Source of the DNA: Sisyra terminalis
Lineage: Eukaryota; Arthropoda; Insecta; Neuroptera; Sisyridae
DNA: 64,000 bases
Direction: 5' to 3'
Assembly (NCBI GenBank): GCA_958496175.1
Contig: OY292275.1
Coordinates: 44,903,701 to 44,967,700 of the forward strand
The translations under genes were made by a program, and so were the position numbers. This document shows, in pieces, positions 24,565-36,812 of this stretch. The notes beneath the pieces were generated by a model that was not told the origin of the DNA, did no database searches, and saw only the letters and a list, made by a program, of their open reading frames with translations. Every line of letters starts with the position of its first letter. Position 1 is the stretch's first letter.

Positions 24565-24645
24565 ATGGCTCTAGAGTTTATAAAATTTGTAAATCGAAAA
24601 ATATTGAAAATTTGCTTGTAACAAGATTCAAACTCACAGCCTTCC
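24565..24645 (-). mobile_element. tRNA-derived SINE fragment
   Basis: The minus strand carries a B-box remnant (GAGTTTGAATCTTG), the body (CAATATTTTTCGATTTAC) and a decayed tail (CTCTAGAGCCATTTAG). The head is lost. Confidence 0.45.
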
Positions 24646-25746
24646 CCAGTTTGCAATTTCCTACAATTGCTATTATAAAAATTGCAGTAAGTTGCATATT
24701 TTCATTCAATAATTGCATGATAATATTTAAAAAAAAATCTTTTAGAATTAAACGTAGTTTTGGTTGATGAGCTCTGCTTTCAATATCAGTATATGAAAAA
24801 ATATTTTTTTTAAAGATCAAATGTTGGGGTGATCGGTTATATGTACAATGAAGATAAATACTGCGTAGATTATCAAACCTTCGTTATGAATAGATATCAT
24901 TCATTGATTTAGATTACTGTCATAATAAAATTTTCTGGTTGATAAAATATTTGTGTTATACAGTCATTGATTGATAAATAAATAATCTTAAAGATGCACC
25001 TTTTACTTCCTCATAAATACACGGAATATTTATTTCTTTGAAGTCATGTTATTGTGACTCAGCAGCGATATGTCGAACAGTAAAATATTTTATTCAAACA
25101 AGATTGAACTATATAGATATACAATCGTAAAAAAAAAATAGAAGTACGAATCATTTTTCTTCCTTTTTTTCAAAACTAAGGACTTTATTACGAATGAATA
25201 GTACATAATATATTTTTCGAAATACTGTCCATGATGATGAACAATCCTATGAATAAAACTTAGCCAATACTTTTCTTAATATTTCTGGCAACATTTAGAT
25301 ACCAAGTCGGAAGAATTCTTCATCTTTGGAGACTATTAATACCTGTCAAATAAGCCAAATAGGCAGAGAAGGTGCTGACACCAATAAATAGCTTCAAAGC
25401 TTCAATTTTTGATTTGGTGGAACATTATGAAAAAAAATAAAAATTGATTTTTTCCTATATCTCATGCTTAAGCACACTTACTCATTGTTTTGGTAAAGTA
25501 ATATGAAGATAATTATTTTTCAACTCTAAATATATAAACACATCAATCAACTATGTAGAAAATTAAGAAATTGTCATTAAAAATTATTATCTTATGGAAT
25601 AATTTTTTGAAACACAATATATTTGTCTAAGTTCTAATAATGGTACATCGATAATAATTCGACTAAGGCGGCCGTTAAAATGATCCCCTTCTTATTTTGC
25701 TTTTTTGAAATTAATTCAAGAGGGAGGATAAATCATATATATATAA
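24646..25746. other. AT-rich DNA, nothing recognised
   Basis: No coding or repeat signal was found. Just before the Helitron, at 25733-25746, the first dozen bases of the Helitron start (TCATATATATA) are duplicated. Confidence 0.3.
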
Positions 25747-26610
25747 TCATATATATAAATTGGCTATCTTGCCGTGCGTCCGTGCAGAATGGGCTATGCA
25801 CATGCGCTGTTATCCCTACTTACGCATTCAAAACGTTGGTAGGGCAAAACGGACTTTGATAATTAAATTTGAAATTTCAATTGTTTATTAAACGTTATCG
25901 TTTATAAACTTTGATACCGTTTTTCACTCTTTTAGGGGAGGAATTTTCAAAAGCCCTTTCTTATTATATATCTGCATCGTATAAGGAAAACAATTTCCAA
26001 ATTTCATCGACACAAATGTGCACTTATATTTGAAAATACAATGTAAAACAAAAAAAATAATGACCTTCTTTATGCTAATTAATTATGACTAAAAGACTAT
26101 TCGATTTTGCACATTTGGACGTTGTACATACAAAATTGTTGGAAATAGGTGGAAAGCGTGGAAGTTACTTCGAATATTTTATTTATTTTCAATAACAATA
26201 ATTGGTTTTCAAATTGTTCTAAATAGCAAAGAAAAGTCAGTATGGAAGATTTTATATTTGAATTGACAGTGAAATATATGACAAAAAATTGATACTTTAA
26301 TGTTTTTCAGCCGAATATATAATTACTCCAGATCACAACCATTGGTTTATAAAAAAATATATTTTAATAAGTTTGATTGTTGAAAAACGAACCAAAATTT
26401 AAAATTGCCTATTTGGTATAAGTACTACATAAGTATTAAACTTTCATACTAATTTAGTGAAATAACGTTATTTAAAATGTTGTTATTAAAATGATATAAA
26501 AAACACTTATATTTTATTTCTTAATATAATTTTAGATCAATTTTTTTTTATATTAACAATTTGATTATTAAATTTAAAATTTCGATTGTTGATTAACTGG
26601 CAACTACTAG
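25747..26610 (+). mobile_element. non-autonomous Helitron, copy 2
   Basis: It starts TCATATATATAAATTGGC and matches 18624-19546 closely along its length. It ends GGCAACTACTAG followed by T. Compared with copy 1, about 60 bases just before the 3' end are deleted, removing the GTTGC/GCAAC hairpin. A second, different Helitron-type 3' end follows at 26756. There is no coding capacity. Confidence 0.85.
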
Positions 26611-26756
26611 TATACATATAAATATAGTACAGTGAGGGATGCTTCGGGTTGACAAGGAAGGTGATTTTAATAATTTACAAGCTTTTTTCTTCCTAAATTC
26701 AATTTATTTATTTACAATCTTTGGCTGGCAGGACAACGTCTACCGGGTTTAGCTAG
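26611..26756 (+). mobile_element. second Helitron 3' terminus abutting copy 2
   Basis: The segment ends GACAACGTCTACCGGGTTTAG then CTAG and T. GAC-AAC-GTC may form the small terminal hairpin. The terminus is similar to the one at 72-75 but different from that of copy 1. It may be a 3' fragment of another Helitron into which copy 2 inserted, or an alternative end used by read-through. Confidence 0.55.
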
Positions 26757-28216
26757 TCCTTAATATAAACGTTGATTTAACAGTTTAAGTATGAGTTTTT
26801 TAATATTTTTCATTTGCCAGAAAAACTTTAGTTTTAAGATTTTTGTTCATGACCTTACAGGTTAACGTTTTCTTTTAGCAAGAAAATGTTGTAATCTGTG
26901 AAAGTTGGCGATAATTTTCCGCTGTTCCCAGTGACATTTTAAATTCCAATTTTATCGTTCCATTGTAACAGTGAATCCATGAATGAATTCAAACAAATTG
27001 AAACTAAATGAAACGCGCAAACGACGACATGAAAGCCAACAAAGAATATGGCAAGCGCTAAAATATCGCACATATAATATAATGCTCGCATTGAATTTCA
27101 TGCGTCATATTTTCAATTAGTCTAGGCGAAGTAAACAAAGAAAAATTCATCCCCAACCCGTTTTGTTCGCTGTTCACTTGAGCACACCAATTGCTAACAC
27201 ATCCACACCACACATCCATACATATGCATTGCGTTTCCGATAGCCACAAAAACGGAGGCGAAACGCAATAAAGGATAACGAAGGCAAAAAAGATAAAAAC
27301 GAAAGGAAACAACCGCAATAATTTTCACTTTTATTGTGTGATAATATTCCGAAACTGTCTCACCACACACCACCACTCACACACCTTAACTTATTCCAGC
27401 AGACTGTTACAAATGATGAGATATAAATGAGACAACTATAAATTGCTAAACATATTTTAAACAGATTTTATGCCTCTATTTTTAGTGTTCTCTATTTAAA
27501 ATTTGATCTTTTTTTTGTTGTAATTAGAGTTAAGTTCTCTGTGACGTACGGCGTAAAACATCGCTTGAAATTCCTGGAAGTTTTCTACTGGAAAAGCCAA
27601 AGATGAAATGGGAAAAAAAATGATAATAAACGACTTAAAAAGTTGGATGGGTATATTATGAAAAATGTGCTTAGAAATATATAATAATTTTTGAACAAAA
27701 TTCCAGGCTTGCATTTTTAAAGAGTCAGTTTTTCTTTTGCTATGAGTAAATGACCTCGGGAGGAGGTGAAAATATTAATTATTATTTCTGTGCTATTTAT
27801 ATCGTCATTATAAAGAGTAAGTACCAAGCAATTTTGTAAAAAAAAACGGAAATAAATGACACTTAATTCATACGAAAAAGACAAAAGGCATAGCAGCCAA
27901 GCAATTTTGGTATTAATATAAAACAACTGTTAAAATCTTGAGATTGAAAAAGTTCAAGTTTGACAAACATGTCCTCCAAATGCAAGAGAAGTTTTGTTTC
28001 CTAATTTTCTAACAATAATACATTCAATTGAAAACCAATAGATTTTTTTATTTCGCTATCGTTTTAATTCGTAATCTGTTCCAGGACAATAAGCGATTCT
28101 AATGGACACATAGACGGGTGAGGTACATCTTAATAGGGTACCCCTTATACTACTTTTATAATGGAAGTTCAAAAAATGAGATGCATCGCAGTCATTGATA
28201 TGTATAGGTATATGAG
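26757..28216. other. non-coding stretch with a repeat-poor island
   Basis: About 26880-27400 is less AT-rich, C- and A-rich on this strand, with CACAC-type words around 27180-27230 and 27360-27390. It has no recognised repeat and no convincing coding frame. At 28070-28180 the minus strand is open and moderately protein-like, but unidentified. Confidence 0.3.
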
Positions 28217-28355
28217 CAGACATTTGCCCACTAGAAAAATCCTCACATGAAATTTGCCTACGGAAAGTTGCCAACATAAATATTTACTCACATAGAAAAT
28301 TCCTCACAAAGAAATTAACACAGAATGATGGAGATTAACCCATAGGGAAAAATAT
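28217..28355 (+). repeat. degenerate tandem array, about 15-bp unit
   Basis: A series of related words occurs in a row: TTGCCCACTAGAAAAA, TCCTCACATGAAA, TTTGCCTACGGAAAG, TTGCCAACATAAA, TTACTCACATAGAAAA, TTCCTCACAAAGAAA and TTAACCCATAGGGAAAA. The shared theme is T-T-G/C-C-C-A-C-A then G-A-A-A. The units are too diverged to set an exact period. Confidence 0.4.
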
Positions 28356-28382
28356 TTATTTTATTTTTTATATAAAAAATTG

Positions 28383-28690
28383 TTATTCATAAGGATGATC
28401 TTTCAGGCGGGTTTGGTAGCTAGCACTGACTTTGACCACTTCCTTGACCGGAACCATTTTTAAGTCCTTGTGTATGTCAAAATTGTTGACATACCATCAA
28501 ACTTGTGCCTGTGATTAATTGAAGAGTCTTTGATTGAAACCATTGTATGATATTAATATTGGAACTACTAGCAGTTTCCCATAATTGTATTCCATACGTA
28601 CAGACCAGTTTTTTACGGTTTTATATATCATCAGGCTACTGTCCAAAGATAGGGACCAAATTTACCAACAGAATGATGAGACGAAATACC
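28383..28690 (-). pseudogene. jockey-type LINE reverse transcriptase ORF, C-terminal remnant
   Basis: The minus strand shows SLMIYKTVK, then TYGIQLWETASSSNINIIQ, then FQSKTLQLITG. After a frameshift it shows DIHKDLKMVP and SASYQTRLKDHP, then a stop at 28383-28385. These are the blocks that follow the reverse-transcriptase domain in jockey-clade LINEs (W/T-Y-G-I-Q-L-W-G-T-A-S, then the closing R-L-x-x-H-P). The AT-rich end to the left would be the 3' side. The copy is 5'-truncated and frameshifted, so it is dead. Confidence 0.78.
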
Positions 28691-29268
28691 AACAATCGCA
28701 CTTTACTACTTCCATATTTTTTTTAACAAAACCATACTTGTATCTTAAAAGTTCACAGTTTTTTCCTTTATTTCTTCTAAGTTCTGAATAGAAATATGGA
28801 AATTACCGTCAAATTAACTAGAGAACTGGAATACCTATATTATAAAAACAATTTTTGAGTGGAAACTCTAATATTAACTCAATGATATCAAACGATGGAA
28901 ATTTAAACGGTTACAATTTTTTGAAAAAGAGGCGACAGAGCATGTCAAAGATCATAAAAATTATAAATAATAATAACTCATACTTGGAACATTTTTGTAC
29001 ATTTTTATTTTCATTTTGGAAAACGTGGTTCAAATAAGGAAAATCACTTACCACAAATATAGGAGGTTAAAATTTATTGAATGATTTTTTTTTTTTGTAA
29101 TTTAAATCTACCCCATAATGATCAGTGGAACATTGGACTCTCTTATTTGAAGCACATATTTTGTAAGATCAAAAATAAACTAAGAAGACATTCATAAATT
29201 ACGTACGAATATTTTTTTCTATTTTGAGACTCCCTTTCCCTTAATAAAACAAAGCAGTATGTTCTTTT
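28691..29268. other. spacer, nothing recognised
   Basis: AT-rich, with short chance frames only. Confidence 0.3.
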
Positions 29269-29438
29269 AGCCTACTGGTGGCCGAGTGGTCCAGGTGATC
29301 GCTCCAAAACTGGTAGGTGTTGGGTTCGAATCTCGAAGCGAGCAAATTTCGAATATTTCTCAATTTAAGGATTTTTATTAATCCTAGAGTCGCTAATGAC
29401 CCTGGTAGTTACAAAACGACCCTAAATAACAATTAAAA
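29269..29438 (+). mobile_element. tRNA-derived SINE, copy 6, best preserved head
   Basis: AGCCTACTGGTGGCCGAGTG and GTCCAGGTGATCGCTCC form the A-box half. GGTAGGTGTTGGGTTCGAAT contains a perfect B box. The body and the tail (CTAGAGTCGCTAATGACC, then ACCCTAAATAACAATT) are complete. The flanking GTTCTTTTA (29261) and GTTCTTTAT (29442) suggest an imperfect target duplication. The tRNA-like head resembles a long-variable-arm tRNA such as Ser or Leu and would act as an internal RNA polymerase III promoter. Confidence 0.87.
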
Positions 29439-30427
29439 TAAGTTCTTTATAAGTGAAAATAATGCGTAAATATCTTGCGTAAGTTATTTTAGAATGATAA
29501 TTTTAATACCGGTAAAATATTACAATTTTGAGTATACTATCATAATTCGATGAAATTCAAAAGTCTTTATGAAGTCTGGCAAATAATCATTTTCTACAAA
29601 ATAGCCTCAAGTAGAAGTTTCTATTACTTCTAATTTTATCATAAAAGTATGAATTAAAAACCATTGTTTGTAGGAGTAATTGTTTCTTGCTGGTTTAGAT
29701 AAAACCGACCATTCATTTTACAGCTTGAGTTAGTTGCTTGAATTAACTAGTGGTAATTTAATACATTTTTTAAAACTAATTTCTTAAAATCGATTTTTCA
29801 TATTACTAATATGTAGGACTTAGGTATCTACAGTGTAAGTAAATCGTATCGACAATATCCTTAATCAGTCTTTTTCACAAGAGTTAATCTAAAACAGTAG
29901 ATTATTTAGTTCTTAACGAGAGTGGTGTATCGTTTCCCAGGGGATTCTGGAACTTTTTAGGGAGATAGTATCGGCTATATAAACAGAGACGTCGAAGGGG
30001 AAGACATTAAAAAGGTGTTAACTTTCCTTTTAAAGAACTTCATATAAATGTTGCATAACAGGACGGTAAACATGTTTTCCTTGTACAGGGGAAGATGCTG
30101 GTTCATCAATAGAGAATCTATGGTTCAGATATTACGAAATATTCCATTAATCGATCGGCACTTCTTTCAGAATTTGACAAACTACTCCTGATATACAATA
30201 ATTAAAGTCTGGATAACTTTACTAGTGATTTCTGTATTGTTTTAGTACGATTATCCATATTTTTTTATCTTAAAATAGTTATTATAATTCAGATCACTAC
30301 CAAAGGTTTCAATATACCTATGACAATAATCTTCATATAAACTAAATGATTTCCCATAGCAAATAAGTTGGTACAAAAGGTCCAATTATTATTAGTGGTA
30401 ATGGTCCCAAAGCAAGATGTTCACTTT
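29439..30427. other. AT-rich DNA, nothing recognised
   Basis: No gene or repeat was identified. Confidence 0.3.
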
Positions 30428-30740
30428 TTCTTCAATACAAATTCTTTGATTTCCCTTGACTTTCTCGAACAAAATTAGTTTTTTCCCTGGCTTCATTTAT
30501 ATAAAGTTTCTCTACTAAAAATTTTCATAAATTTTGCTTTAAAAGATAGTGAAAGAGAATCAAACAATACCTTGATTTATAATCTATATTATATTGAATT
30601 TGTTATTCTACTTGTAGGTTATTTAGGTACTTAATATTCATATTTACGATGACGTCTACATCTTTTCCCAATCTAAGTATTAATCAAATTATGAAGAATT
30701 TCCCAGGATTTCCAGACTTCTCTGACCATTGAATAATTGG
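30428..30740 (+). repeat. unnamed dispersed repeat, copy C
   Basis: It starts TTCTTCAATACAAATTC, continues with TTTCCCTTGACTTTCTCG, TCTCTACTAAAAATTTTC and TAAATTTTGC, then TATTAATCAAATTATGAAG, and closes with TTTCCAGACTTCTCTGACC. Block order and orientation are shared with copies A, B and D. Confidence 0.48.
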
Positions 30741-32899
30741 ACATAAAAGTCTTTTCCCAGGATTCCTTCCCCTATTTGCAGGTATACTCATTTAGTAACT
30801 CCATACAGATGCGATTGCTTATAAAAAAATCAGAACTTTTGGTCATTGTAACTTTTGATTTGAAAATTTTATCATTTCCTCGTAATTATATTTCAATTTA
30901 ATAACATAAATAAGGGTTTATATGCCTTCGTAATTTTTCCCATGATGAAAGAAGTCTTCTTAATTACTTCGACTTAAAACAAAAGAACCTGATGTTGGAG
31001 AAATTTCAATGATACACAGACTTTCTCGTCTTTTTGCTATTAATATAAAAACCCCAACTTTTATTGTTCACTTCGTTCACAATGATTTGAACAAAATTGT
31101 AAACTTTTTTTTTGATGAATGAATTTTCAAAGCCATAAAAAGACACATTCTTACTATCAAAGCGAGCGAAAAAAGCTTTTAAAAAGTTTTGTTTTTAATT
31201 TCTGTTTGAGGGTGATTTGAAATTGTCGTATCCACCCCTTTGCAACCAATCATTTGCAACTAACAAAAATAAATTACAACGCCATCATTTCCACCTACCG
31301 TCAAGTATCGTAGCATATAAATTTATATTCACAAGAGTGGATACCACTTGAACGTTCTAATAATTGGATTTTAAAATTGTTCCATTTTAATTATTCATAA
31401 TTAATAATTAACAACTGATTTTCACGAGCCATTAAATTACGAACAGCGCTTTCTATGTATATTATAATTTGCGAGAAATATTTGTGAAAATAAATAAAAA
31501 AAATGCATTTCTCGTTGAAACTTTCCACCGTAGCGAACTTAAAGTGGAGTTTGGAAGAAATAAATCTCAAATATCATTTTGATTGAGGCCAACTTTTTAT
31601 GTTACTTTCAAACTTTGCTCAAACACTTCATCTTTCCGCTGCTATTAATTTGGCCGTTTCTCACCTAGTAATTGAATGAAAAGTTTTTGAATTAATCAAG
31701 TTGTGGAGTTGTACAGGATGCGGACCAATATTTTTGAGGTGAAACTTCTTTGGGTACTATATTGAATGTGGAATTTCAAGACTACAACGCAGCACTTCGA
31801 AATATTTCGATTCAGTATTATACAGATAAAAATATATTTTTGAATATGTGAGCCAAATTAACTAAAGTTGAGAGTAATTTTCATGGGCCATGTGTAGTTC
31901 TTTTGCATTATGTGTATATTTAATGTAATATTTTCCAAGATGCCGTCAATCGTTTTAAAAACGTCTGATTCAAAGAAATTATCGAAAAACACTTGAAAAT
32001 CATAATGATGGATTAGAATAGAATAGAAATGAAATCAAGTAAACTATAAATGAAGTTCATAAGTAAGGACAATACTCAATTGTTGTAGCCATAAGAGAAA
32101 GATGAATGATAAGAAAATTCTACAGAGCCATAAAAGGTATAGAATTGGAAACCTCATAACGACAGGAAAAGTGGAGGGAACAATGAGAAAAATAAATATT
32201 GGAAAAAGGCACAGAATGCTTTGAAAAAGGGACAAATTAACTGCAATAAATTGCCAACAATATTATAAGATAATCGCTAAAGGAGAGTAAAGATATCCAT
32301 TACTAAGAAAAAGAATTGAGAAAGAAACGTTTTTTTAGTACATGCGAGAAATGAAATAAAAGAAAGAATAATCGAGAAATAGCTACTAAATGTTTGGGCA
32401 CATAATATTCAAGAAATTCATGAACTTTTTAAATATAGGGAAACAAAATGTTTCAGGAACTCCTTTTTCTTTTGAACAAATAGTCACTAAAATTGTAAAT
32501 TAAAAATTGAGTCAAAAATTTAATCCTTTTCGTACCCTTTTTTAGTTTTAATTTTTTCTATTACACTGACCATTTGGGTTATGACGGCTGAAATTTTTAC
32601 TATTAAAAGCTTACAAATGTATTGTCTTGGCATTAGGATTTGTGATCACTTAATTATCCTATATGTGTAGGTACATACAAAGAAATGTATGCTATTTTAC
32701 AAATACTAGTTTGTCTGATACAATAAATAGGTTTAAAAATATATGTTAGAAGATAGCTTTTTAGTTTTTCATATATTTGTAATTATTGCTTAATAAAAAG
32801 CAATACTGATTGAAATATCTTCATTTTTATTGAAATTTTTGTACATTAAAATAATGTATATTTTGTATAAAAATTACTATTGAAAATATTGAGCTAAAT
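30741..32899. other. repeat-poor non-coding stretch
   Basis: About 31000-31900 lacks recognisable repeats and has more balanced composition. The remainder is AT-rich. No gene evidence was found. Confidence 0.3.
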
Positions 32900-33046
32900 A
32901 CACTATTGTTTTGAAATTGTAATTTTTTTTTGAAAATTTGACCAATATATCAATATTTTTGCTCGAAATATCAACGCCGAAATTGATATTATAATAAATA
33001 TCGACACATCAAAATATCGATAATTTTTTCACATCTGACATCCCTA
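32900..33046. mobile_element. hAT-like right end with ATCGATA subterminal words
   Basis: The end CATCCCTA (33046) is the complement of TAGGGATG, a hAT-type terminus. Just inside lie repeated ATATCGA, ATCGATAA and TGATATT words. The left end was not located with confidence; TAGGTACAT near 32670 is one possibility. Confidence 0.35.
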
Positions 33047-33600
33047 CTATGTATTAGATAAGTTACTTTTTAAAAAGTATTCGAAGTTATTTTGAGTACC
33101 TAGTTACTCTTGAAAAAAAGAAACTTAAATACTTATCTTATGTTACTTTTTAAGATACCTTTTAGTTACTTTGTATGAACTAAATTTCGTGACGTATTAA
33201 CTAAATTAGTTGGGTAATAAGGTAATGTATGGTAATTCTAAAATTAATTAATTTAGGAAAAAGGAAAGTATATATTTTTAATCTCCTAAAATCATATAAC
33301 ACTTTAAAAACGATAGAAGATTAATATAAAAGGTATAAATTCAATCTTGAAGAACAAAACAAATTAATACTCTATAACTTATCTCTCCGTATCTAGCTAT
33401 CTAAGTTATTTTTTAAGTTACAATTTATAGTTCCTTTTAAAAAGTATCTAAGATACTAGGTACTTTTGATCAAAAAATAAAGGAAAAAAGATATGTCACC
33501 TTAGATACTTTGAAGTAACTAAGCCACTTAAAAGTAACTAAGATATTTTCTCCTGAGAAGTAACTAAGTTACTTCAAAATAACTAAAGCCCAGCTAAGAA
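33047..33600. repeat. palindromic AAGTAACTAAGTTACTT-type repeat region
   Basis: Words such as AAGTTACTTTTTAAAAAGTA, CTTAGTTACT, AAGTAACTAAG and AAGTATCTAAGATACT recur on both strands from 33058 to 33590. They are densest at the two edges with a quieter centre. The right edge reads ACTAAAGCCCAGCTAAG. This is the layout of hAT elements with subterminal repeats, but no clean terminal pair or target duplication was found. Confidence 0.5.
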
Positions 33601-36530
33601 TAAATATTCAACAATACCACTTTTAAGATGTATGCTCATTATTAAGATATATCAACTAACTGTAAGCTATAGTTTAATTAATTCATGAATAAAAGACAAA
33701 AAATTTATCTAGCTTAGACAATTGTTAAGTCAAAATTATAGGAATTATCGAATTAATAAGTTGAAGTCGGAAAAAAAGACTTCAACCTCTTGTTTCACCC
33801 TTTACAGTTAGGAATTAATACAATTAAACCGTAACAGGAAATTGGACGTTCATATTTTATTTCTATTTGGTTAGCGAAATTCATGATTCTGGCTTTATCA
33901 GTTAGTCCAAAAAGAGTAAGAAACATTTAATTTCAATAAATAGTTCTGGAGTTTTCCACCTTAAATTGTGATTTCTATCATGCTGTTTGTTATAGAAATC
34001 AAAGGTATACTCAGGTAGGTACCTATGGTAAAACCAATGGAAGCAAGTAATTTACAAATTGAAAAAAGAATAACTTAGTTCAGTAGGCGGAGAGACAATT
34101 AAGGTTTGCCAAAATGAAGTTGTAGAAACCTCGAAATTTTCAATTTAATTTACCACTGGCTTTAGTAAATATTAATAAATCATCTCAACTTTCGCAATTG
34201 TTTCGATTTTTAAACGATGATGATAAAAAAGTGTTGGTACGAGATGAACTCATTTAAAAGTAGCTACTGTCGCTACAGTTGATTATAGTACTCAATGATT
34301 CTAAGTTTGAATCCTGAAATAAACTGTTATTGTTGTTTTCTAAACTGTTATTAATAGAAATTGGTGAATACCAAATTATAAAGAAGTTTCAATTTGTCGT
34401 ACTGTTAAAACGGTGTTTTATCAACTGAAGACTGAAAGTGTAATTTGTCCTCAGAACTCAACTAGGGAATATGAAATTTCACTTCTGTCGCGCGTAATTT
34501 TTCCGGAGACAACAATAATTTATTAAAAGACGACAATTACGGTTGGTGTTCCATCTCTTTTTTTTGGTGAAGCTATTAGGAGAGTATATGCAGACGAATC
34601 GTTTTTGATATATTAGTTTTACAAGACTCGCAGCGACCATAACAATTCTTTTCGTGATAAACAAACATTTGTCATTTGAAAAAAGGGAAAAAAGCATAAT
34701 GATTAAGTGTGGGTATATAGTACGCTGCTGTATGCTATAATATAAGTTGGGTGTGCCTTATCATTAAAAACGAAAAATGATGTTTATTCAAATTTTTCGT
34801 TTACAATTAGGGCTTTTTTATGACTAAGACGAGCATGAGCTTAATCGTGGACGACAATCGATCAGCTTCAATGCAAACACATGTGTAGGTACTATGGATA
34901 TTCTAGAGCTCTTCATATAACATTATGCGAAAAAGTCCCTTTTATATATCAAGTTCCTTTGTTGCACTAACCAGAACTAGTGTAAAAAATTACAATTTAA
35001 TTTCGTACCGAACTCGAACTCTTGGCTTGGCCACTAACACATGTTAAAAAATGTAAATCGTTTCAAGTGCTCCAAGTTGCAATATCTCGTATGATGTATC
35101 TCTTTGACCATAATGGCTCTGTGTCGAGTGGCAAGTACAATTTATTAAGTTATTCATCTGGTTATGACCACTAGAATTTGATATAAATATAGCTAATATG
35201 AATATTTTTCGCATTACATGTGTGAAGCACACATGACACGCCCCAATCTTTGCCTAATAAATTATCTTATGAGAACTCTTCTGTCGTGGCATTAGTTTCA
35301 GTACAGTCTAGACGAAAAATGCTCCACTAAACAAGCCTACCACTAAACACATATTGATTAATTATACGGCCAATTTTCAACAATATGTTCTTTCAAAAGC
35401 ACACATGAACAATATGGTGCACCACTAATTGTTTAATTAATTGTCTGTTTAATTAAAGCAACAATAATCCCCATTAGAAACTGTTAAATAACTCAATTTT
35501 CAAAAGGGAGGTGACCACAATAAAAATGTTTATTAATTTATTAAAAAAACCACACAAAATATATTCATGATTTATTAGCAATTCCATAACACTGCGGCAA
35601 ACATGAAACTTTTAAAAGAGGGGTGAATTTTAGATCCAATAATTATAAAAAAAGAATGAATCATATGAGCGAATTAACAATTCCATTGAAAAATAATTAA
35701 AACACTTAAATAACACTTCACGGAAAAATTTATAGACCTAAGAATTTATTATTAAAAAAAAAACAAAGATAGCAATCAGTTGTCAATTCAAACCACTATT
35801 TTGGAAAATTTGAACTTCTTTTAAGGAAATTATAACCGTAAATGCAATAGGGTGATGGGTGAACGGGAAGCATGGCCTCGAATGGCACATGAAAATGGGG
35901 GGTGGCATATTGACATTGATAATTCCATAAAAGATTCACCTTTAAGAAAAACACTAAGAGAATATTTTTACATAACTAAAGAATTTAAAACAATTTTATT
36001 TTTTATCAATTTTTTTGCTAGTATTAAAAATAAGGGGCGGCGAATTTTCAGTCGGTCCAGGGGGGTGAAAACACACGTTATACCACTGTGTAAGTGTGAT
36101 ATTTAGATATCGATAAATTGGAAAAATCAAATTAATCAAAATGGCCTAAATTTATTTTAGATTGATATAATTTGGTAACGTCTCATTTTCTATTAATTCG
36201 CTTAATCAATTCGCGAATAAATCGATCAGGAATTATGCAATAGAAAAGAATATGAGATTGTACCAAAAACAAACCTGTGTTATTTAAAGTTTTTCAACTA
36301 ACCCCTTTTGACGAAAAAAAAGGTCATACTAATCCCATCCTCTTCTTATATTTCACTATACCGTTCATCAATATATTTTCTTTATTAATTTTTCTAGAGG
36401 CTATTTTATGAGACAAAAATTTCATGACATTCTAATGACAATCTAGTTGCTTACTAATACTGTGATATATTGACATTAATAGCCACAAGAGTAGCCGTAA
36501 GCACTAAGGTCTCTAATTGTTTCTTCAAAA
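33601..36530. other. long AT-rich stretch without recognisable content
   Basis: At 34990-35045 the minus strand has GTGGCCAAGCC and GAGTTCGAGTTC, which could be a very decayed SINE head. The plus-strand open frame at 35852-36106 has no recognisable domain. Nothing else was noted. Confidence 0.25.
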
Positions 36531-36812
36531 CAAATTCCCTGACTTTCCAGGCACATATTAAGAAAAAACTACTCGACTAGAAACTTTTATCGATTTTGTG
36601 AAAAAAAAAAACAATGTTTTTATTAATCATGTAAAATCTTTTGAATGCATATTTTCATAAAATATGCATACTATTTATAATCATTTATATTATATACATC
36701 TTTTTCGGTGTAAATACCAATCAAATTGTGAAAAAATAAAAATATTTTTGGAATTTTAGTTGAGTTCTCCGATTTTTCTCCTCGCCCAATGAAATTCCCA
36801 GAGATTCCAGAT
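36531..36812 (+). repeat. unnamed dispersed repeat, copy D
   Basis: It starts TTCTTCAAAACAAATTCCC and TGACTTTCCAGGC, then ACTCGACTAGAAACTTTT and TCGATTTTGTGAAAAAA. It ends ACCAATCAAATTGTG, TTTTTCTCCTCGCCC and AATGAAATTCCCAGAGATTC. This is the clearest copy of the family. Confidence 0.5.

Noticed and set aside
27058..27376. Minus-strand frames rich in hydrophobic residues and cysteine
   Set aside because: Two overlapping frames in the same segment with no start context or family resemblance. They probably arise from CA-rich sequence on the plus strand.
29269..29345. Functional tRNA-Ser or tRNA-Leu gene
   Set aside because: The A and B boxes are good, but the acceptor and anticodon stems do not pair. 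The sequence continues into the SINE body and tail found in other copies.
33047..33600. Simple tandem satellite
   Set aside because: The AAGTAACT words occur on both strands and at irregular spacing with a quieter centre, which fits subterminal repeats of an element better than a satellite.
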